Of a DNA stretch of 64,000 nt, positions 39,991 through 51,303 are shown piece by piece. Below the pieces are notes generated by a model. The model had not been told where the DNA came from and made no database searches. It worked only from the letters and a program-made list of their open reading frames with translations. Origin of the DNA: Lachnospiraceae bacterium (GTDB taxonomy: Bacteria > Bacillota > Clostridia > Lachnospirales > Lachnospiraceae); contig JAJXRY010000001.1 of NCBI GenBank assembly GCA_021628825.1, forward strand, positions 1,116,001 to 1,180,000. Direction: 5' to 3'. Both the position numbers and the translations under genes were made by a program. Every line of letters starts with the position of its first letter. Within the stretch, counting starts at the first letter, position 1.

Positions 39991-41016
39991 TTATCCCGGT
40001 GGAGCGGTCGATTCCCGGATCACCAGCTCTGCCGGAAAAATCAGATGTTCATGCGATCCGCCTTCTTCTAAGATTTGCAGAAGCAGGCGGACCGTTTTAT
40101 CTGCCATGGCTTCTACCGGCTGCCGCATCGTAGACAGCTTCGGAATATAATATTCCCCGAGCGGAATTCCATCAAAACCGGCAACCGACACATCCTCCGG
40201 AATCCGTTTTCCGGCCTCATGCAATGCCCGGCAGGCTCCGATTGCCAGGGTATCTGCAATTGCATACACCGCCGTAAACGGCTCACCGGACTGCAGCAGC
40301 TCCTTCGTCATCCGGTAACCGTTTTCCATCGAATACGGATCAACATCATCCGTTATTTTCAAGATCAGCTTCGGATTTACCGCGATTCCCTGTTCCTTCA
40401 ACGCATCCTGATAGCCTAAAAGGCGAAGCTTCCCAACCGACTCTCCCTCTGCATTTTCTGTAATCAGGGCGATCTGCTTATGTCCGAGTTCCAGAAGATA
40501 CTCTGCCATCCGGCAGCTTTCTGCCCGGTCATCCACCGCGATGTTGGAATAATTCTTTTTCACACTCTCCTCTGCCACTGTCCCGATCGTACTGAATACA
40601 AAAGGGACATTCAGCATCCTGAGCTTTTTCGGATCATGCTGGTAATTGCCTCCCAGAAAAATAATCCCGCGCAGCCGCTTTTCCTTGATCAGATTCAACG
40701 CCACATCCAGCTCATCCTCATAGCTTTCCACATGCTGCATCACCATGGTAAAATGCTTTTCATCAATCTGTTCTTCAATAATCCGGATCACCGAACTGAA
40801 AAACGGATTTGTGATGCCCTTAATCAATACCGCAATACAGTTTGCTTCTGTCCGTTTCAGATTCCGTGCACTGTTATTGGGGACAAAGCCGGTTTCCCGG
40901 ATGACTGCCAATACCCTTTCCCGGGTTTCCGGATTGATATTGGGATGGTTATTGATGGCGCGTGATACCGTACTTGGTCCTACCCCGCATTTTCTGGCAA
41001 TATCCTTGATTGTCAT
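39991..41016 (-). CDS. LacI-family transcriptional regulator of malQ
   Basis: About 340 residues. The start at 41016 (MTIKDIARKCGVGPSTVSRA) is preferred because GGGAG precedes it and the ATG can overlap the malQ stop; MGEMTIK at 41025 is the alternative. The helix-turn-helix is VGPSTVSRAINNHPNI with the hinge NNSARNLKR. The effector domain is of periplasmic-binding-protein type (VSVAGFDGIPLGEYYIPKLS) and should bind a sugar, by position a maltodextrin. The palindrome at 42696-42713 upstream of malQ is the best candidate target, implying autoregulation of a malQ-regulator operon. Confidence 0.85.
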   Translation of the reverse strand: MTIKDIARKCGVGPSTVSRAINNHPNINPETRERVLAVIRETGFVPNNSARNLKRTEANCIAVLIKGITNPFFSSVIRIIEEQIDEKHFTMVMQHVESYEDELDVALNLIKEKRLRGIIFLGGNYQHDPKKLRMLNVPFVFSTIGTVAEESVKKNYSNIAVDDRAESCRMAEYLLELGHKQIALITENAEGESVGKLRLLGYQDALKEQGIAVNPKLILKITDDVDPYSMENGYRMTKELLQSGEPFTAVYAIADTLAIGACRALHEAGKRIPEDVSVAGFDGIPLGEYYIPKLSTMRQPVEAMADKTVRLLLQILEEGGSHEHLIFPAELVIRESTAPPG

Positions 41017-42641
41017 TTCTCCCATCTTCCATCCCTCTTTCTTCTTTTTTGTAACTCTTTTTTCTCTCTGTATTTCTCCTGGTCTTTCCGTATCCTTCTC
41101 TGGCTTTTTCCGGCTTTCTTCCACAGCCTTCTCTTTTTTTCTTCCTATCTTTATTTTTTTCTTTCACACGTCCATAGAGTTTACATAACTCCAGAATTTC
41201 TTCTGCCAGTTCCGGTGAGAGCTGTTCTGCGCTCATCCGCCACTTCCAGTTATCTCCCAGTGTAGACGGCGTATTGATTCTGGCTTCACTGCCAAGCTCC
41301 AGATAATCCTGCATCGGAATAATTGCCGTATCGGATACACTTGCAATCGCTGCCCGGATAAACTCCCAGGTCACCTTCTTATTCCCCTTGATGTTCAGGT
41401 AGTTCTTTGCAAAGCGGCGGTCACATGCCGGAATCGTATGATACCAGCCAAGTGTTGTATCATTGTCATGTGTTCCGGTATAAACCACACTGTTTGCGGT
41501 ATAGTTATGTGGCAGATAATCGCTCTCTTCTCTCGAATCAAAGGCAAACTGCAGAATCTTCATTCCCGGATAACCGGTCTTTTTCACAAGACGGATAACG
41601 GAAGGAGTTAAAAATCCAAGATCCTCTGCGATCACCGGCTTGTTTCCGATCTGCTCCTTCATCGTCTTAAACAATGCATAGCCGGGTCCCTTCTCCCACT
41701 TACCAAACTCTGCGGTCGGATCGCCGTAAGGAATGCTGTAGTATTCATCAAAGCCCCGGAAATGGTCGATACGTACCACATCATATAATTTATAGCAATA
41801 GCCGATTCGTTTCATCCACCATGCAAAGCCGGTCTGTGCATGATAATCCCAACGATACAACGGATTTCCCCAAAGCTGGCCCGTTGCCGAAAATGCATCC
41901 GGCGGGCATCCTGCAACCGCTACCGGTTCACCCTTTTCATTCAGTTGGAAAAGCTCCGGATTCGCCCAGGTATCTGCACTGTCAAAAGCAACATAGATCG
42001 GAATGTCTCCTACAATCAGAACACCCTTCTCATTCGCATACTTCTTAAGACAGAGCCACTGCGATGCAAAAAGATACTGCTGGAATTCATAGAACAAAAT
42101 CTCTTCCTTAAGCTCTTCACGATATTTCTTCATGGCTTTCTCATCACGATTCCGGATGTCCTCATCCCAGCTTAACCAGTTCACACCCTTAAAATGATCC
42201 TTGACTGCCATATACATCGCATAATCTATAAGCCAGTATTCATTTTTCCTTCACAAAGTTCTGGAACTCTGCATCTTCTTCGATTTTGCTGTTCAAAAAA
42301 GCTTTCTTTAAGAGACGGAACCGGGAAAGATAGATCTTCTCATAATCTACATAACCATCGGTATCTCCCCAATCGTAGCTTTCGCAGTCCTTCTTCGTGA
42401 TCCATCCCTTCTCAATCAGCTCCTCCTGATCAATGTAATACGGATTTCCTGCAAAGGTGGAAAAGGACTGATACGGGGAATCCCCATATCCGGTCGGTCC
42501 TAACGGCAGGATCTGCCAATAGGTCTGCCCGGCTGCTGCCAGGAAGTCCACAAATTCATACGCTTCCCTGGAAAAGGTTCCAATTCCGTAAGGGGACGGA
42601 AGACTGGAAACCGGTAATAAAATGCCACTTGCTCTCTTCAT
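41014..42641 (-). CDS. malQ: 4-alpha-glucanotransferase (amylomaltase)
   Basis: Transfers glucan segments between maltodextrins in the cytoplasm (GH77). The start at MKRASGILLPVSSLPSPYGI follows GGAG. Motifs: GQTYWQILPLGPTGYGDSPY, VVRIDHFRGFDEYYSIPYG with the nucleophile Asp, PVIAEDLGFLTPSV with the acid/base Glu, and VYTGTHDNDTTLGWY. One frameshift at about 42240 in a CTTTTT-type run. The protein should end near CKLYGRV, but the frame runs on through a Lys/Arg/Glu-rich tail; a further indel would let it stop at a TGA overlapping the regulator ATG at 41016. Confidence 0.92.
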
Positions 42642-42695
42642 ATTCTCCATCTCTTTCCGCTATTCCAAAATAGCTGTCAGCACTGTATTTGCGCT

Positions 42696-42713
42696 ATTGG
42701 TAACGTTACCAAT
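42696..42713. promoter_or_regulatory. Operator upstream of malQ
   Basis: ATTGGTAACGTTACCAAT, an 18-nt perfect palindrome of LacI-family type with a central CG, 55 bases before the malQ start and just downstream of the predicted -10 element. Binding of the LacI-type repressor here would block transcription. Confidence 0.75.
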
Positions 42714-42727
42714 ATCTTGTTAAAAAC

Positions 42728-42756
42728 AGGATAGCACACCGCCTTGCAAAATGCAA
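42728..42756 (-). promoter_or_regulatory. Predicted malQ promoter
   Basis: On the minus strand TTGCAT (-35, 42756-42751), 17-base spacer, TATCCT (-10, 42733-42728). The 18-nt palindrome begins about 15 bases after the -10 hexamer, over the expected start site. Confidence 0.5.
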
Positions 42757-42777
42757 GAGGGTGAACCATCCCTGTCC

Positions 42778-43473
42778 TTACGCCTGTACGGCCATTGCTT
42801 TCACCTTTTCAATTGCCTTCTTTACCGGAGGAAGCATAATGATAATTACGGTAATCAGACCTTCTCCCAGGATGTAGGCATAGTTATAGGCAATCGGATA
42901 AATCGCAGTCAGTGACTTCGGGAAGTTATCCGGCATATAATCCATCCAGTACAAATAGCCGCCGATGGAATGACACAGGCCTCTTACGAGAATTGCCACG
43001 AGATAACCCTTTAATAACCCGTTCTTCTGCTTATTGAAGAATCCGGATAGACCTAATGCAGCAAACGCAAAGATGTAATCAAGGCATGCCTGCAGAGGGG
43101 ATAAAATATAGCTTCCGCCATCCTGAACGAACTGCAGCAGACTGAAGGCGAATGCAGCTGTAAGACCGACCTTGGGTCCATACCAGTAACCGATCATGGT
43201 TACAAACAGCATGGAGCAGAGCGTGATGGAACCGCCCCAGGGCATGTTCACGATCTTAATATAAGAGGTGACAAAGCCAAGTGCCAGTGCGACTGCGGAA
43301 AATACAAGCTGCTTGGTAGAAAACGGACTCTTTTTCTGATCCTTGTTCTCTTTGACTCTGGTGCTGATTACTGCTGTCAGAATTACGAGAACTGCAATCA
43401 GAATAATCACAGCGACCTCGCCGGCTGTTGTCAATGAAAAGTAGCCGTCTTCTTTGTTTAAAAACAGTGACAT
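42778..43473 (-). CDS. thiT: Thiamine ECF transporter substrate-binding subunit
   Basis: 231 residues. A first membrane segment (AVIILIAVLVILTAVI) and a charged loop precede the ThiT/YuaJ core: MPWGGSITLCSMLFVTMIGY, VGLTAAFAFSLLQFVQDGGS and ARGLCHSIGGYLYWMDYMP-like residues near the C-terminus (here VRGLCHSIGG). It captures thiamine and works with the shared ECF module. The extra N-terminal helix makes it longer than the roughly 190-residue family norm. Expression is governed by the TPP riboswitch immediately upstream; the ATG follows TAAGGAGGATTTTTT. Confidence 0.92.
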   Translation of the reverse strand: MSLFLNKEDGYFSLTTAGEVAVIILIAVLVILTAVISTRVKENKDQKKSPFSTKQLVFSAVALALGFVTSYIKIVNMPWGGSITLCSMLFVTMIGYWYGPKVGLTAAFAFSLLQFVQDGGSYILSPLQACLDYIFAFAALGLSGFFNKQKNGLLKGYLVAILVRGLCHSIGGYLYWMDYMPDNFPKSLTAIYPIAYNYAYILGEGLITVIIIMLPPVKKAIEKVKAMAVQA

Positions 43474-43479
43474 AAAAAA

Positions 43480-43512
43480 TCCTCCTTAGACTTTTTACAT
43501 CGCTAAGGAGGA
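43480..43512 (-). promoter_or_regulatory. Riboswitch expression platform of thiT
   Basis: TCCTCCTTAG (43512-43503) pairs perfectly with CTAAGGAGGA (43489-43480), which contains the thiT ribosome site. The hairpin is followed by TTTTTT and then the ATG. It therefore can both hide the ribosome site and act as a terminator. Confidence 0.75.
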
Positions 43513-43535
43513 CATAATATGATCCTGTTATCCTG

Positions 43536-43681
43536 TGCTTCCTTACGCCGGTATTACCCGGTTCAAGTAGTGAGGGTTAATCTGTGTAACAGATAGTAAC
43601 TGTTCAGCCATGACCATTCATAAGCTGCATGGCTGAACTGTTACAACAGATAATCTCAGCAAATGCTCCCCTAGCGAAGTG
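43536..43681 (-). ncRNA. TPP riboswitch aptamer
   Basis: Minus-strand conserved blocks appear in order: GCTAGGGGAGC, GCTGAGATT, then AACCCTCACTACTTGAAC and CCGGGTAATACCGGCGTAAG. These are the pyrimidine-sensing and pyrophosphate-sensing parts of the THI element. The optional P3 extension is long and contains an 11-bp stem (GTTCAGCCATG / CATGGCTGAAC, 43602-43638) resembling a repeat found elsewhere in the window. It controls thiT. Confidence 0.95.
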
Positions 43682-43759
43682 ATTGATTTATTTCGGTGAT
43701 TGCACCGATCGTTATAAAGATACAACGCTTTCCGGCCGGTGTCAATCCCCTGTATGGAA

Positions 43760-46700
43760 TTACATCCGGATTTCCTCACCCAGCGCAAAGGAATAAATAA
43801 TCCGTTCCTTCACCTTCTTGCCAACGATTCGTTCTAAAGCTTCCGTATAGTATTCCATCTGGGTGTGATAACGCTTTACCAGCTCTTCCCCGGTCTTTAC
43901 GGCATCGGTCTTATAATCCATAAGAATAAGATCGTCACCCTCTTCAAAAAAAGCGTCGATGATTCCCTGAATCAGCACCTGCTCCTCATGCGGGAACTGC
44001 GGCTTTACGCGGTCTGCTGCGATGCCAAGTACAAAGGGCTGCTCTTTTTTGAGCTTCTGAAGGTGCTGTGCCTTTGCCATTCTCTGTGCCAGTGAGGATT
44101 GGAAAAATATAACAAGCTTTTTTTGACAGAAACGGCTTCGCTCCATGGCTTCTGCAACAGCTCTTTTCTCTACCATGAGTGCAATCTGCCGTTCCAGTTC
44201 CGAAATCATGTAGGTATCTGCTCCTGATTTCTCAGATTCCTTACTCCAGTTTTTCTTCCCTGTTCATTTCCTTCCTATTTTTCCTGATTCTGTGCCTCCA
44301 GCACCTTTTTCCAAAGTCAAGCAGCTCCATAACCCGGTGGTAAGCGCTTCCGCGGTCTGCCCCGGACATTCCCTGCTCTTCTAACATAAAGGTAGGAATA
44401 TACGGCACGATTTCCTTTTCCGGGAACAATTCTCCCGCAAAATCCAGATCCATCTGTGCCTTCTTCAGCTCTGAAACACTGGTCTTCGTTACCAGCTCCT
44501 TTAATCCTTCATCCGCATACCGTCGATCCATGCGCTGCTGCAGCTTTTCCTTCTGTGCAAGCTCTCCTTCTGATGCCTCTTCCCTCGTAATCCGGTACAC
44601 AAACTGTTCTCTTTGCAGAAGCTGTCCGCATTCTTCGGAAATTTCCTGCTCCTTCAGCTCTCCTTCACTGATAAACTGTGCATCAGACAATGCCGGCAGA
44701 ACAAATTGCAGGAACGATCCGGCATTCAAAAGATCCGTAAAACGCATTCGGCCATCCTTGGCCTTCGTATTTTCATATAATGCAATCTGTTCCCTAAGCT
44801 TTTCTCCATCCCTGACAACTGTTGTAAGAATCAGCTTTTCCCTGGCACGCGTCATGGCAACATAAAGAACACGCATTTCTTCTGCCAGCGTATCCAGACG
44901 CATTTTCAGGGAAACCACATTTTTCTTCGTCATACGGCGCTGGATGCGAAGCTCACTGTCAATTTCATCCACACCGATTCCAAGATCCATATCGGTCACA
45001 AGACGTCCTGTGGTGTCCTGCATGTTGAACTTCTTGGATAAGCCCGCCACGAAGCATACCGGGAATTCCAGTCCCTTACTCTTGTGGATACTCATAATCC
45101 GCACAACATCAGCATTTTCATCCAAAATATCCGCTTCTCCGTAATCCACCTCATACTTCGACAACTGCTCAATGTAGCGCAGGAAATGAAAGACACCGTA
45201 AAAGCTCGTCTGCTCGAAAGCGGCCGCCTTAGACAAAAGCATTTCCACATTGGCCCTGCGCTGCTCACCGCCGGGTTTTGCCGTTACATAATGGAAATAT
45301 CCGGTGGTATAAATCAACGCTTCCAACAGCTTATGAATCGGCGTATAAACGGACATCTTCCGGTAATGATCCAGGGTGGCTAGGAAATCCGCAATCTTCT
45401 CTTTTAACTCACCATCATAAGCCCTTAACTGATCAATCAGAGCCGCCGGCCGGTTGACTGCCACCACAGCTTCTTCCGAAGCATTCTCCACTACAACATT
45501 CTCTTCTGGAACGTTTTTCTCCTGTTTTTGTCCTTATCTTCTGAAGTTTTTCCCTTCGGTCTTCTTGTCTATCGCACCAACCCGGATTCTCGCGATCTCC
45601 TCTTCACTGAAGCCTCCAAAATAAGATTTCAGCGTCCCATACAAGGGAATATCCTGTCTCGGATTATCAATCACATGCAGGAACTGCAAAAGCTCCCGGA
45701 TCTCTGAAGCCTCGAAATATCCGGTGCGGAGGCTGACATAGGCAGGGATCCCCTCCTTTTGCAGCGTCTCCTTAAACTCCTCTGCCCAGCCGGAATTCGT
45801 CCGGAGCAGAATCACCATATCCCGGTACTGTACCGGCCGCAGTGCACCGGTCTCCTTATCCGTCACCTGAAAATTCTGATACAATGCACGGATTTTGGCA
45901 GCAATCGCCCTCGCTTCAAAACTGCGTACCGATTCTCCGCTTTCTTCCTCCTGCGTAAAAATCAGGTATTCCGTCTCATTCCCGTTATTTTCCGGATAGG
46001 AAGCACCCTCATAAAGGGCGGCATCCTCATCATAGACAATCCCGCCAAGCTCCTGCCCCATAATCTTCTGAAACAGGGTGTTGACTCCCTCCAAAACCTC
46101 TCGGCGGCTCCGGAAATTCTTATGCAGGTCGATCCGCTGACAATCGGATTCTTCCTTCGTATAAGTATGGTACTTTTCCATGAAAAGCTCCGGTCTTGCC
46201 AGACGGAACTTATAAATGCTCTGCTTGACATCTCCTACCATGAAGCGGTTGTTTCGTCCGTCCTGTTCCCCTGAAACCGCCGTCAAAAGATATTCCTGCA
46301 CCAAATTACTGTCCTGGTATTCATCGATCAGGATCTCATCAAAACACTCCCGGTACTCCTTTGCCGCCTTGGTCGGCACAATCTCCCCGTCTTCTTTGGT
46401 AAGCAGAATCTGCAACGCCAGATGTTCCATATCGCCGAAATCGATGATATTGGCCTCACGTTTTTTTCTGCGTAAGCATTCGTTCATAAGTCAATACCAG
46501 AGAAACAAGCTCTTCCACCATTGGACAGGCTCTCTGCATCTGTGCAAGCGCCTGTTCGGGAGAACGCAGCAGAAAATCCCCTTTCAGTTTCTCAATCTGC
46601 TTTTTCACCTCATTGCGAAGCTGCTGTGCCATGGCACGCAAAGCCGGATCCACGGAGTCATCCTTTTTCGAAGGAAGACGCCCGAAGGTGATCTTCTCCA

Positions 46701-47521
46701 TGACCTCATACTGTTCCTGATAGGTCTCCTTCTTCGAGGCCTGCTCCAACATCTCCGCTTCTTTTTCAAGGAGTTCCCCCATACATATAAGGGCCTGCCG
46801 GACACTCTGACAGCCTGCACGCCTGCCGGAGTTTTCCTGCCAGTTCCTCCAACATAAAGCGCACATGGGAGGTAAGATACCTGCACCACTGTGCCCCGTT
46901 CAGTTCCTCCACATCCGTAATTTTATAATCCTCCATGCAGCCAAGAAGCCAGTCCTCCGGCCATGGATAGCTCTCTGCGAAGTCATATAACTTTTCGATA
47001 TATTGCATGAGAAGCTGGTCGTTGCTTCCCCCCGTAAAGTATTCCACACACTGTAGAAACTTCACATCTGCCGCATCATATTCCTGCTCGAGCAGTTCAT
47101 TTAAGGTATCCTGTTGCAACAGCTTCAATTCTCCCTCATCTGCCACGCGGAAGCCGGGATCCAGTCCGATCTCATGGAAGTGATTGCGGATGACGAAAAG
47201 GCAGAAGCTGTCGATTGTGGTAATCTGCGCCTTATGTAATAACGCTGCCTGCTTCTGCAAATGCTCGTTAAACGGATCCACCGCAAGCTCCCGGTCAATC
47301 GCCTGCCGGATACGCTCACGCATCTCTGCTGCCGCTGCATTCGTAAAGGTCACTACCAGTAACCGGTCAATATCCACTGGATGTTCTTTATTCAGAATCA
47401 TCTGAATGATCCGTTCAACAAGCACCGCCGTTTTACCGGAACCGGCTGCTGCCGAAACTAAGAGATTCCGGTTCCTAGTATCTATAACCTGTTGCTGCTC
47501 CTTCGTAAAGGTTACTCCCAC
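43760..47521 (-). CDS. addA: ATP-dependent helicase/nuclease subunit A
   Basis: About 1250 residues; with AddB processes double-strand breaks at Chi-like sites for recombination. GTG start behind GGAGGAAG. UvrD-like motifs: Walker A VSAAAGSGKTAVLV, IDFGDMEHLAL, Walker B DEILIDEYQDSN, GDVKQSIYKFR, then VRIMSIHKSKGLEFPVCFVA and LYVAMTRAREKL. The C-terminal RecB-type nuclease has FFEEGDDLILMDYKTDAV. Frame breaks at about 46780, 46480, 45510 and 44230, each in or beside a short homopolymer, are taken as errors since the core is otherwise complete. Lies 230 bp downstream of addB, with a repeat element between. Confidence 0.93.
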
Positions 47522-47551
47522 GCTGCTTCCTCCTTTCTAAAAATATTCCTA

Positions 47552-47771
47552 GTGAGCAAGCTCCCATGGACATTTTGGGCAATCAGTTCTGCGTTGAATT
47601 ATTCAGCCATGCCATTCATAAGTTGCCGGATTGTACAGACTGACTATATTATATGCATCTCCGGCAGCTTATTTCATGTCGGGCTTACGCCCTATAGAAC
47701 CGATTGCACAATCTGTCCTCTGTGAGCAGGCTCCCCCGGACATTTTATGCAATCAGTTCTGCATGGCTGAA
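47552..47771. repeat. Repeat element between addB and addA
   Basis: Two 41-nt direct copies at 47552-47592 and 47722-47762 differ at five positions (GTGAGCA.GCTCCC..GGAC and onward). In addition TTCAGCCATG (47602) and CATGGCTGAA (47762) form inverted ends. The block TTCAGCCATGCCATTCATAA also resembles parts of the thiT riboswitch and of 56036-56059. It overlaps the last 19 bases of addB. Confidence 0.6.
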
Positions 47772-50700
47772 TGCTTACGCATTTTTTCGATGATATCCTG
47801 CTCATCCTTAAGGACATCCATGCCATGTCCTGGTTTTCTTTTTTCGAAGCCCGGTATTTTTCCGTCAAATGCACAGATTTCACGGAACGTACAATAGGTA
47901 CAGGACTCGGTATTCCCCTGCTCACAGGGATTGACCTCAATATTTCCCTGTAGGATTTCGATTCCAAACTGGTGCATCTTCTGGTTTACATAATTTGATA
48001 TCACTTCGTAATCCTGCCGGTTTACCACACTGGACCGGGCAGATAAAGAGCCATCACTTTTACGCTCCACCGGAATAATGGAGGACTTTGTTGCAAAGCT
48101 GCCGTCCAGAAGCCCGATAACTTCCTCACTGTCGTTCACCAGTCCATTCATGCGCAGCTCCTTCAAAAGCTGATCGTTTACCTGCTCCGGACTCAGCTCT
48201 TCCTCACTCTTAATCATCGGGTCATTCACATGATAGTAAAGCAGCGCTGCCGGAACAACCTCCTTATCCGGATGACTTTTCTTCATCATTTCTGCCGCCA
48301 CATTCATATAGACAATGAGCTGGAGCTGCAGGCCATAGTAAACGGCTGCCAGATCAAACTTCTTATTTCCCGATTTGTAATCAATCACCTTGACATATAT
48401 GTGATCTTCATCCTCACAGGTATCCAGACGGTCAATCCGGCCCCGGAGCTTCATCTTCTCTTCCTCCGAAAGCGTAATATTCACCGCATCCAGATTTTCC
48501 ACTCTCGAAAAGCTCATCTCGAATGCCTCCGGCAGGAATTTCCCGCTCTTTAGCTGCTCCTTTAACGCCCAGATCGTCCGTTTCAGAATCCGGTACATCC
48601 GTTCAATCATGTACTGATAACGCGCAGAGCTGTAAAGAATCGTTTCGCCATACTGCATGGAACAGTTCTCCAATGCCTCCCAAAGAAGCTGTTCGCCTTC
48701 CTCCTTCGGAAAATCCAGCCAGGTATAGCCATGCTCCTTCAGACGGTGGGAAAACACCTCTAAAACCTCATGGTAAATATTTCCAAGATCTGCATTTTGA
48801 AGCTGGAACACTTCCCGCTCCTTAAGATTCAGCCCATATTGGAGAAAGTGTGCATAAGCACACGCCGCATAGCGTTCCAGACGGCTGACACTGTTTTCCA
48901 GTACCGTTCCGTAAACCATTCTCGCAATCATCGCTCCCAGCGGCTTATGCTCATAATGCTCATAGGCAGCCTGCAGAAGCTTTTCCATCTGACTGCGAAA
49001 GGCAGTATCCTCCCAATAAATCCGGCACAGGCTGAAAAATTCCTCATCCGTCATGCCGCCCGCTCTTCCCTGTGCACGCTCGCGCAGCTCTTCTGCCACA
49101 TAGGGAAGGGCATCCTTCTTTCCCATAATCCGTTCGGTTACAGACTCTTTACCCTCCATCAGATTTCCCTGATAAGCGCATGGAAAAAAAGAGCCTTCAC
49201 TGTATCAATCAGATAAGAAGGACGGAGCGTTTTGCCATCGCTGCTGATCCGGGCATAGGACAGATACAGCCGCTCGGACGGCTTCGTCATATTCATGTAT
49301 AAATACAACCGCTGCGTAAACATCTGCTGCCGTGGCGTCGGGGCCAATTCAATATCTGAGTCCTTTAAAAACTCCCTGTCAATATCGGAAATAATCCCGC
49401 CTTTGTTTGCATTCCTTGGAATGTTTCCGTCATTTACACCAAGGAATAACAGCACCTTCACCTGATTTAAGCGGGTCCGCTCCATATCACCGACAATGAC
49501 ACGGTCCACACCGCCCGGAATCGTTCCGACCTCAATCTCGGCGAAGCCGGAATCCAGAATATCGGCAAACTCCTGCAGAGTCATTGCTTCCTCTCTTAAC
49601 AGTCCTTCAATCTGGTTAAGCAGCTCCATCACCAGCCGGTAGATCTGCGCATATTCCTTCGCCCGCTCTTCTTCTCCGTCCGCCCGGAACTGTTCCTCAA
49701 AGGTAAGGAGCTTTTCCTGAATCCGTCCGGCCACAATGAACTCATACAATGCTTTTACATAGTCTGAGGCCGTTTCCTGCTTCTGCAAAAGAGGTGTCAT
49801 CTGTCCGTAAAGACGCGCCCGCAGCTCATTGATCTGCTCCGTTGCATTCCTTGTAAAAAGCTCTCCCCACTTCTTTCTTCCCTTGATTCCGGTTGCCAGA
49901 ATATAATTTTCGAGAAGATCCGTCTCTTCCATCGTAAAATCGGCAAGACCGCTCCGCAGATAATGAAACACCGACTCATAGCTGAAATTCTGCAGGACAA
50001 TCCGCAGGGCACTCCGTATGTATTCGAGGAACGGATTCAACAGGATTCCCCGGGTCCGGTCAATAAATACCGGAATGTCATACGTTGCGGCTTCCCGTTC
50101 AAAGAAATCTCCGTAGGTTTCCAGTTCTCCTGTCACTACCGCAATATCCCGGTAGCTGTAATTCTGCTCTAAAACCAGCTTTTTAATTAAAATGCAGGCT
50201 CCCCGGACCTCCCCCGGCAGGACTCATTGCTTCCCGGATCTGAATTGCCGGTATGGAATCCTTCTGTGACTCCTCATAGGGCTTTAAAGGATAACGGAAC
50301 AGCTGTTTTTTTCCAGATGTGCCAGTTCCCTGCTTTTCCCGGAACCTGGGCAGTCCGCCCTTTCCCAGATAAACGTCCTCTGCCTGCCGGACATTTCTCT
50401 TCTGTGCCCATTTCTGCAGATCGCGGACCGTCTTTTTTTACTTAAATAAAATAACTCCTGCTCTCCCATGATCCGGTAAGGGTTTTCTCCCTCACCCAGC
50501 GTTACCGATACAATCACCATGCGCGACAACTCCATGAGCTCTGCAATCAGCCGGTACTGAATCGGCGTAAATCCGGTAAATCCATCAAAAATCACCACGC
50601 TGTTTTTCATGATCTTCGACTCATGAACCGCCCGGGATAGCAGGGCAAGCGTATCCTCTGTTGTTATAAAACGCTCTGCCACATATGTGTCAAATGCCTG

Positions 50701-51189
50701 ATATAATGTTTTTAAATCCTTCAGCTTATAATATAACGTGCCACGGCTCTTTGAAAATTCCGCCAGCTCCCCGACACGTTCCACAGATAATCCATATTGC
50801 TTGAATTCAGAAATTGCAGATTTGATTTCATGAATATAACCGATTTTATTCAGATTCCCGGACAGAACCGGCAGCTCCTCCTTTACCGAGGAAGCTACCT
50901 TACGAAGCACCAGACTCTTGCCGGTATCATCCAAAACCGGCTTCCTTCCATACCCGGTTTCTTCAAAAATACGATGTGTGAGTCTGCCAAAACTCAACAC
51001 ATCGATATTCATAATTCCACCGCCCGGACTTTCCTTTACGAGATCCGTCTGCGTCTGCATGGTGAACTGATCCGGCACCAGAAACAGGAAATTACAGTCC
51101 GGATCCTTCGCCGCCATATGAAGAACGTCCTGATGAAGTCTTTTGCTTTTTCCGGAACCGGATGGTCCAAAATAAAACTGTAACGCCAT
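47753..51189 (-). CDS. addB: ATP-dependent helicase/deoxyribonuclease subunit B
   Basis: About 1140 residues. Starts MALQFYFGPSGSGKSKRLHQ with the Walker A motif. The inactive helicase core includes DGFTGFTPIQYRLIAELMEL and RVIVGDMERTRLNQVKVLLF. The C-terminal nuclease has VKVIDYKSGNKKFDLAAVYY. The iron-sulfur cysteines lie in NPCEQGNTESCTYCTFREIC plus an upstream cysteine (YAACAYAHFLQYG). Frame breaks at about 50440-50200 and about 49160. Upstream partner of addA on the same strand. Confidence 0.93.
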
Positions 51190-51303
51190 GTATCCTCCTA
51201 TCTCTGCTCATGCTCTGTATCTTATCTGTATCTTATCTCTCTGTTACTCCTTAATGCCCTTTTCCTGACTTCCACAGCAGATGCTTCATGCTGTATGGAA
51301 GCG

